The position numbers were made by a program, and so were the translations under genes. From Hydrogenimonas sp. (GTDB lineage Bacteria; Campylobacterota; Campylobacteria; Campylobacterales; Hydrogenimonadaceae), in NCBI GenBank assembly GCA_015494675.1, contig WGAW01000194.1:1-17592 (forward strand): a stretch of DNA of 17,592 nucleotides, read 5' to 3'. The notes beneath the pieces are model-generated. The model had not been told where the DNA came from, did not search any database, and worked only from the letters and a program-made list of their open reading frames with translations. Shown piece after piece: positions 13,958 to 17,592 of this stretch; positions within the stretch are counted from its first letter, which is position 1, and the number at the start of each line of letters is the position of its first letter.

Positions 13958-14041
13958 CGGGCAGAGCCCGCAATTTACCCCCTGAAGCTTCGAAATCTTG
14001 GATTTCGAGACGGTTTTACGCTTTCGGCGTAAAATCAGTTA
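13958..14041 (+). repeat. Double-hairpin repeat, copy 2, with an extra upstream hairpin
   Basis: The core 13984-14034 has arms CGAAATC (13991-13997) / GATTTCG (14001-14007) and TTTTACGC (14014-14021) / GCGTAAAA (14027-14034), with the same spacing as copy 1 exactly 479 bp upstream. A third small stem, CGGGC-AGA-GCCCG at 13958-13970, precedes it; copy 1 has only a degraded counterpart (GCGGCCCTGC). Similar GAGC..CC..GCAA..CCCC sequence joins the stem to the core in both copies, so the repeat unit is probably longer than the core. It sits between the cytochrome gene and the next co-directional gene. Confidence 0.8.
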
Positions 14042-14061
14042 CTTAATATCAAGGCGCCACA

Positions 14062-14580
14062 ATGATGCAGTTAAATTCACTTACGGCAGTATCCAACAGC
14101 TTCTCGTTCGATCTGACGACAAGCTCCGGAGACCGAATATCTCTATCTCTCTACGACAACAGGTCGCTCTCTATGCAGAAGCATGAGAGCAGAAACTCTT
14201 CAACATTTTCCATGAGCCTCAAACATGAGTACGGCTACTCCTTTTCATACAGCGGAAACGGAATAGACGAGCGTGATGCAGCCGAGATCGAAAAGGCCAT
14301 GAAGCTTATAAAGCCGATGTTCGAAAGGTTTTTGCAGGGTGTGCAAAAGAGCGAAGAGATGCCCGGCATGAAGGAGATTACGAATGTCGCCCAGCTTTTC
14401 AAGAGCAAAATGCCCGAACCGAAAGACGACGATATGCTAAACATGCTGAAAAGTAGGACGGTCGATACGATGGATGAAGTTCTATCGGCTTTCGAAAAGA
14501 GCAGGGCGCTCATAGAGAGCTCGAAAAAGCTCTTCGACCGCCTCTTCGACAATATGAAAAAGTTCGAAATATACGCCTGA
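14062..14580 (+). CDS. Uncharacterised 172-aa protein, Ser-rich N-terminus and helical C-terminus
   Basis: I do not recognise a named family. Residues 1-60 alternate Ser/Thr with hydrophobic and charged residues (SFSFDLTTSSGDRISLSLYD), suggesting beta strands. Residues about 70-172 look helical, rich in Met, Lys and Glu, with an EIEKAMKLIKPMFERF helix and repeated Lys-Ser pairs. There is no signal peptide, membrane helix or Cys. The ATG at 14062 (or the adjacent ATG at 14065) follows an AAGG at about 14051-14054. It is downstream of repeat copy 2 and converges with the next gene on a shared hairpin. Codon use looks like that of the neighbours, so I consider it a real gene. Confidence 0.7.
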   Translation: MMQLNSLTAVSNSFSFDLTTSSGDRISLSLYDNRSLSMQKHESRNSSTFSMSLKHEYGYSFSYSGNGIDERDAAEIEKAMKLIKPMFERFLQGVQKSEEMPGMKEITNVAQLFKSKMPEPKDDDMLNMLKSRTVDTMDEVLSAFEKSRALIESSKKLFDRLFDNMKKFEIYA

Positions 14581-14609
14581 TCCGCCGGGTAGAGGCTACC
14601 CGATCAGGC
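14575..14609. terminator. Bidirectional hairpin between convergent genes
   Basis: Arms GCCTGATC (14575-14582) and GATCAGGC (14602-14609) enclose a second stem GGGTAG (14587-14592) / CTACCC (14596-14601) with a 3-nt AGG loop; only CGCC on the left side is unpaired. This 14-bp stem straddles the stops of both flanking genes. There is no clear T-tract on either side, so classic intrinsic termination is uncertain, but the position between convergent stops fits a shared transcript end. Confidence 0.55.
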
Positions 14610-15246
14610 CGAAGTACCTCAAAGCCTCCTCTTCCTCGTTTTCGAGGTCGTCCAGATCTATACTGCCCTCATCTATTCTCTTTTTCAGCTCGCTGCGCAC
14701 GAAGTCGAAAGCGGCATCGGCCGCTTTGTCTATCTCGTCTATGAAGGCGCATCCGTTGAAGCGGTAGGGCTCTTCGGTCTCTATGCAGAGTATCGTGCCC
14801 TCCGCATTCTCTTCCAGAAACTCGGCTACCTCCCTGTAGTTTATGCCGAATTCGCAGCTGTACCAGATGATGTCGTCGAGTCTTTTGTCGTTGAACTCGG
14901 TAATCCCTTCACCGCCGGCGTCTATGTAGTGGTGCCACGGCATGTTGGCCTCTACGATCTCCTCCCACGCCCTTTCGGCCGAGACGACGATCTTCGAGCC
15001 TTCGTCGGCTACATCGTAGTTATCTCCCAGTATCTTTGAAAGCGGCGTGGCTTTGGCGACGGCGCTTCCTGTGAGAGACTTCGGCCTTCCCGCGAAGATG
15101 TACGGCTGCGGAGGAAGGCTCTCTTTTTCGCCTTCGACTATCTCTCCATCAATCGTGATGCCTATAGGTTTCTGTGCGTTTACAGCGTTTAAAAAGCTCT
15201 TTTTGTCCAGTTCGACTCTATGGTTTAGCAGGTTGTAAAATCTCAT
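14596..15246 (-). CDS. Uncharacterised acidic 216-aa protein
   Basis: No family is recognised. The protein is soluble and acidic, with no signal or membrane segment. Its N-terminus (MRFYNLLNHRVELDKKSFL) is followed by a strand-rich first half and by helical segments with many Glu and Asp; the tail EEEEALRYFGLIG is strongly acidic. The middle contains an aromatic His cluster (MPWHHYID). The ATG at 15246 has a GGATAAGAG site. It lies downstream of ppk2 on the same strand with an 82-bp gap, so cotranscription is possible but not required. The stop lies inside the shared hairpin. Confidence 0.75.
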   Translation of the reverse strand: MRFYNLLNHRVELDKKSFLNAVNAQKPIGITIDGEIVEGEKESLPPQPYIFAGRPKSLTGSAVAKATPLSKILGDNYDVADEGSKIVVSAERAWEEIVEANMPWHHYIDAGGEGITEFNDKRLDDIIWYSCEFGINYREVAEFLEENAEGTILCIETEEPYRFNGCAFIDEIDKAADAAFDFVRSELKKRIDEGSIDLDDLENEEEEALRYFGLIG

Positions 15247-15328
15247 CTCTTATCCGTTTTTTACCGCTATGTTACCAGCCAGACGACAGGGTATCGTTAA
15301 TTTACAGCTCTAATTTCGGTATCTAATC

Positions 15329-16216
15329 TTATCCTATGAACTTGCCGCTTCTTAGTCGCTGGGCCTCCATGAGCTCTATCTCTCTGGCCCCCGATACAAC
15401 TATATTACTGTCGGGTACGTAATCGAGCAGCTCGTCGCGCCCTTCGTAGTGAATGGAGTTGAGTATCACCCTCATCACGTTCAGACGTGCCAGGTGTTTG
15501 TTGTCTGAGCGTATTATGGTCCAGGGGGCTATAGTGGTATGCGTATGTTTGAGCATCTCGTACTTCATGTTTGTAAAGTCGTCCCATCTCTCCTGTGCCT
15601 GGAGGTCCACCTCGCTCAGTTTCCATTGTCTGAGAGGGTCGGTTTTTCGGCGCTCGAAGCGTCTTCTCTGCTCCTCTTTCGTAACGCTGAAGTAGAGCTT
15701 TATAAGCGTTATGCCGTTTCTTACCAAACCCTTTTCGAAACTGGGGGTATCCTCCATGAAGGTCTGGTACTCTTCGGGTGTACAGAAACCGAAGACCGGC
15801 TCCACCATCGCCCTGTTGTACCAGCTTCGGTCGAAAAGCACTATCTCGCCGCCGCGGGGGAACTGCTCTACATAGCGCTGGAAATACCACTGCGTCCGTT
15901 GCTCTTCGGTGGGCTTGCCCAGCGCCACCACACGGTAGTGCTTTTCGTTCATGTAGCGCGTGACCCTGCGTATCGTTCCGCCTTTACCGGCGGCGTCGCG
16001 CCCCTCGAAGAGTATTATCATCTTCAGTTTGTTTATTTCAAGATGCTTTTGAAGCTTTATGAGCTCCGCCTGGTAAGGCTTCAGCTCTTCGGCTTCGAGA
16101 TATTTTCTGATGGCCTTCTTCTTTTTGAGCAGTACCGGAAGCGGGTCCGAATTGCTGCAAACTTCTACATCCCTGTAATCTTTCAGCTCTTGTACGATCT
16201 TTTCCTCTTTTCCCAC
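15329..16216 (-). CDS. ppk2: Polyphosphate kinase 2 (PPK2 family, single domain)
   Basis: This 295-aa cytoplasmic P-loop kinase transfers phosphate between polyphosphate and nucleotides. Walker A is EGRDAAGKGG (71-80), Walker B is VLFDRSWYNRA (Asp129, Arg130), and the lid module is the Arg-rich RRRFERRKTDP region followed by QWKLSEVD. One domain and this length match the short classes that make NTP from NDP (class I) or act on NMP. The phosphorylation direction and nucleotide preference cannot be fixed by eye. The start is GTG at 16216, with an AAAGGGTG site upstream; no ATG fits. It diverges from the 181-aa membrane-protein gene across a 61-bp gap with a palindrome. Confidence 0.92.
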   Translation of the reverse strand: MGKEEKIVQELKDYRDVEVCSNSDPLPVLLKKKKAIRKYLEAEELKPYQAELIKLQKHLEINKLKMIILFEGRDAAGKGGTIRRVTRYMNEKHYRVVALGKPTEEQRTQWYFQRYVEQFPRGGEIVLFDRSWYNRAMVEPVFGFCTPEEYQTFMEDTPSFEKGLVRNGITLIKLYFSVTKEEQRRRFERRKTDPLRQWKLSEVDLQAQERWDDFTNMKYEMLKHTHTTIAPWTIIRSDNKHLARLNVMRVILNSIHYEGRDELLDYVPDSNIVVSGAREIELMEAQRLRSGKFIG

Positions 16217-16249
16217 GAAATCACCCTTTACTCTTTTTTTTATTGTATC

Positions 16250-16265
16250 ATTTTAGGACTAAAAT
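16250..16265. promoter_or_regulatory. Palindrome and TAAAAT boxes in the ppk2 divergent region
   Basis: TTTTAG-GA-CTAAAA (16251-16264) is a perfect 6-bp inverted repeat with 2-nt spacing, flanked so that TAAAAT reads as a -10-like box on both strands. A second candidate for ppk2, TACAAT, lies on the - strand at 16242-16247. The palindrome is only about 13 bp from the + strand start codon, so it may be an operator rather than the core promoter. Confidence 0.35.
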
Positions 16266-16277
16266 TCAGGCGGAGAG

Positions 16278-16823
16278 ATGGACAACGACAAGATTGAAGA
16301 GCTTCTAAAAAAGCTCGAAGAGACAGAGTCGCTACTAAACAGAGAGCTTGAAAAAGGTGCCGAAACGATCAAGTGCGACTTTCTGCAGGAGCGCACCCCT
16401 CTGTGGGAGTACATACGGAGCGCAAAGCCGGGTTATGTTTTGACCGCCCCTGTAATATACGCGATGATAATTCCTGCACTCATCATGGATCTTTTCGTAA
16501 CGGTATACCAGGCCGTCTGTTTCCCGGTATACAAAATAAAAAAAGTTAAACGCGGCGACTACATAGTCTTTGACAGGCACCGACTGAAGTATCTAAACGC
16601 GCTTCAGAAACTCAACTGCGTATACTGCGCCTACTTCAACGGCCTCATCGCCTACGTTAGAGAGATAGCTTCCAAAACGGAGCAGTTCTGGTGCCCGATA
16701 CGCCACGCAAGAAGGGTGCGCAACGCGCACCGCCGCTACTGGCGCTTCATGCGTTACGGCGACGGCAAAGATCTTAAAGAGCGCTGGCTCAAACTTCGAA
16801 AGGAGCTTGAAAGTGAACATTAA
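16278..16823 (+). CDS. Uncharacterised 181-aa membrane-associated protein with conserved-looking Cys/His residues
   Basis: The N-terminus (1-35) is a charged helix that may form a coiled coil. One or two hydrophobic helices span about 53-82 (YVLTAPVIYAMIIPALIMDL and onward). The C-terminal part contains NCVYC (Cys114, Cys117), FWCPIRHARR (Cys139, His143) and His151 close to an RYGDG segment. I recall similar unnamed proteins in other proteobacteria with this CxxC...CPI(R/K)HA pattern, but no function is known to me; the Cys/His set could bind metal. The ATG at 16278 follows GGCGGAGAG. It heads a trio of genes: the next start overlaps its 3' end by 11 nt. Confidence 0.8.
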   Translation: MDNDKIEELLKKLEETESLLNRELEKGAETIKCDFLQERTPLWEYIRSAKPGYVLTAPVIYAMIIPALIMDLFVTVYQAVCFPVYKIKKVKRGDYIVFDRHRLKYLNALQKLNCVYCAYFNGLIAYVREIASKTEQFWCPIRHARRVRNAHRRYWRFMRYGDGKDLKERWLKLRKELESEH

Positions 16824-17034
16824 GAAGTGTCTCGAAGAGTACATAAAAGAGCTGGAGAGCGAGGCGATGAAGATCATCTCCGACCCCAGAACCGACAAAC
16901 GCACGAAAAACCTCGCCATGAAGCCCCTTACGAGCAAAAAGCAGATCATAAAAAACACGATCGACGCGCTCGACCTGGTAGAGAGAGTCCACGAAGAGGA
17001 GATGCAAAAGGCGGGGGAGCTCAAACGCCGGTAA
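16813..17034 (+). CDS. Uncharacterised 73-aa charged helical protein
   Basis: A short, soluble, almost entirely helical protein rich in Lys and Glu (MNIKKCLEEYIKELE...), with a single Cys near the start. I recognise no family. The start is GTG at 16813: AAGGAG at 16800-16805 gives 7-nt spacing, whereas an in-frame TTG at 16807 would sit directly against that site. The first 11 nt overlap the upstream membrane-protein gene, implying coupled translation. The gap to the next gene is 11 nt. It could be a partner or adaptor of the two membrane proteins on either side. Confidence 0.7.
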   Translation: MNIKKCLEEYIKELESEAMKIISDPRTDKRTKNLAMKPLTSKKQIIKNTIDALDLVERVHEEEMQKAGELKRR

Positions 17035-17045
17035 GCGAGTAGAGC

Positions 17046-17579
17046 ATGTACAGTTGGGACGATCTTTTACCGATTCTGACAAATCCGTACTTCATCGCAC
17101 TGATCGCAGTATCGGTGCTTATCGAGCCGTTTATCAGGTTTTTAAGACGATTCTACCCGGAATCGATGAAAAGAGCGGTAACGGAAAGCGAGAAGATCAG
17201 GGAAAAGATGAAAAAAGAAGAGGGGATCCTCCTTCAAAGAGCTTACCTCAAAATAGTCTTCGCCGTTTTGGCACTCCCCATAGCCATCTTTTTGCTGAAT
17301 CTCATATATCTGCTATTGATCGGCGGGGAACTGCGACTATCGTGCATACACGATCTCATCGCAAAATATTCGGCCGTGATCATCGTCTTTTTCGGTCTGT
17401 ACATCGTCAACGAAGATAAAATAAACAGGAGGCTCTTCAAAAACGACTATCAAAAGATAAAAGAGTTGAAGCAGCGACTAAAGAGTAACGACCCCTTCGA
17501 AGAATTTTTCTACAAAAACGGTAAAATTATGGGGTATATTATGCTATTAAGCGGGACTATAGGGTTTATTGTAATATAG
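17046..17579 (+). CDS. Uncharacterised 177-aa membrane protein, about four helices
   Basis: Predicted transmembrane segments are about 13-31, 68-93, 107-122 and 161-177, the last ending at the C-terminus. A charged cytosolic loop (about 33-66: RRFYPESMKRAV, EKIREKMKKEEG) and a second Lys-rich loop (about 123-160, including IKELKQRLKSND) separate them. There is no signal peptide, conserved Cys pair or catalytic motif that I can name. The ATG at 17046 is 11 nt after the small helical protein gene; its ribosome site is weak. The stop is at 17577-17579, so the gene is complete. Confidence 0.75.
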   Translation: MYSWDDLLPILTNPYFIALIAVSVLIEPFIRFLRRFYPESMKRAVTESEKIREKMKKEEGILLQRAYLKIVFAVLALPIAIFLLNLIYLLLIGGELRLSCIHDLIAKYSAVIIVFFGLYIVNEDKINRRLFKNDYQKIKELKQRLKSNDPFEEFFYKNGKIMGYIMLLSGTIGFIVI

Positions 17580-17592
17580 CATTAGCATCACC

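Noticed and set aside
13943..14032. 29-codon ORF over repeat copy 2 as a gene
   Set aside because: No ribosome site, product almost wholly repeat-derived, and the loop-only differences favour a structural element.
13505..14034. Two-copy repeat read as a CRISPR array or transposon ends
   Set aside because: Only two copies 479 bp apart with a gene between; copies are direct, not inverted, no transposase, and no spacer pattern or target duplication is visible.
15539..16297. + strand open frame of 252 codons over ppk2
   Set aside because: Antisense to the Walker A and B motifs of ppk2, with no recognisable domain; it also runs into the next gene's start in another frame.

Overview
The window reads as a gene-dense chromosomal segment of a Campylobacterota (former Epsilonproteobacteria) bacterium, probably a moderate-GC free-living lineage of the Hydrogenimonas, Sulfurovum or Nitratifractor kind. 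The main pointers are a NavAb-like sodium channel (NavAb is from Arcobacter/Aliarcobacter) that matches it at the key residue positions, a small multihaem cytochrome, and tight operons with many 4-14 nt overlaps. The genus is an inference; no rRNA or tRNA gene is present.

Layout: (1) 1-4984, + strand: a glycogen operon with the 3' part of one glycogen synthase, a ROK-family glucokinase, a second complete glycogen synthase and the branching enzyme GlgB. (2) 5016-10308, + strand: a promoter, then an AhpD-like CxxC protein translationally coupled to a pyruvate dehydrogenase complex (E1 alpha, E1 beta, lipoyl E2), a single-domain O6-alkylguanine-DNA alkyltransferase and dihydrolipoamide dehydrogenase. 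(3) 10331-12538: an M48 lipoprotein protease on the - strand, diverging from a + strand run of trmL, a 57-aa membrane protein, dtd and a cupin. (4) 12535-13338, - strand: a BacNav voltage-gated sodium channel. (5) 13339-14061: a tetrahaem cytochrome c gene between two copies of a double-hairpin repeat. (6) 14062-17579: two uncharacterised genes converging on a long hairpin, a class I-type PPK2 polyphosphate kinase, and a + strand trio of uncharacterised genes, two of them membrane proteins.

Themes: carbon storage (glycogen) sits beside entry of pyruvate into acetyl-CoA, and PPK2 adds polyphosphate/nucleotide energy storage further on. The AhpD-like protein in a lipoyl-enzyme operon suggests a lipoamide-driven thiol or peroxide defence like the one known in Mycobacterium. 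The least ordinary signals are: the repeat pair, in which all differences in the 51-bp core fall in hairpin loops or a linker; an E2 with two apparent E3-binding motifs and Asn in place of the usual catalytic-motif Asp; the AhpD-PDH coupling; the tandem non-identical glycogen synthases; and the uncharacterised membrane-protein cluster at the right end. I see no CRISPR array, transposase, phage gene or clear defence system.
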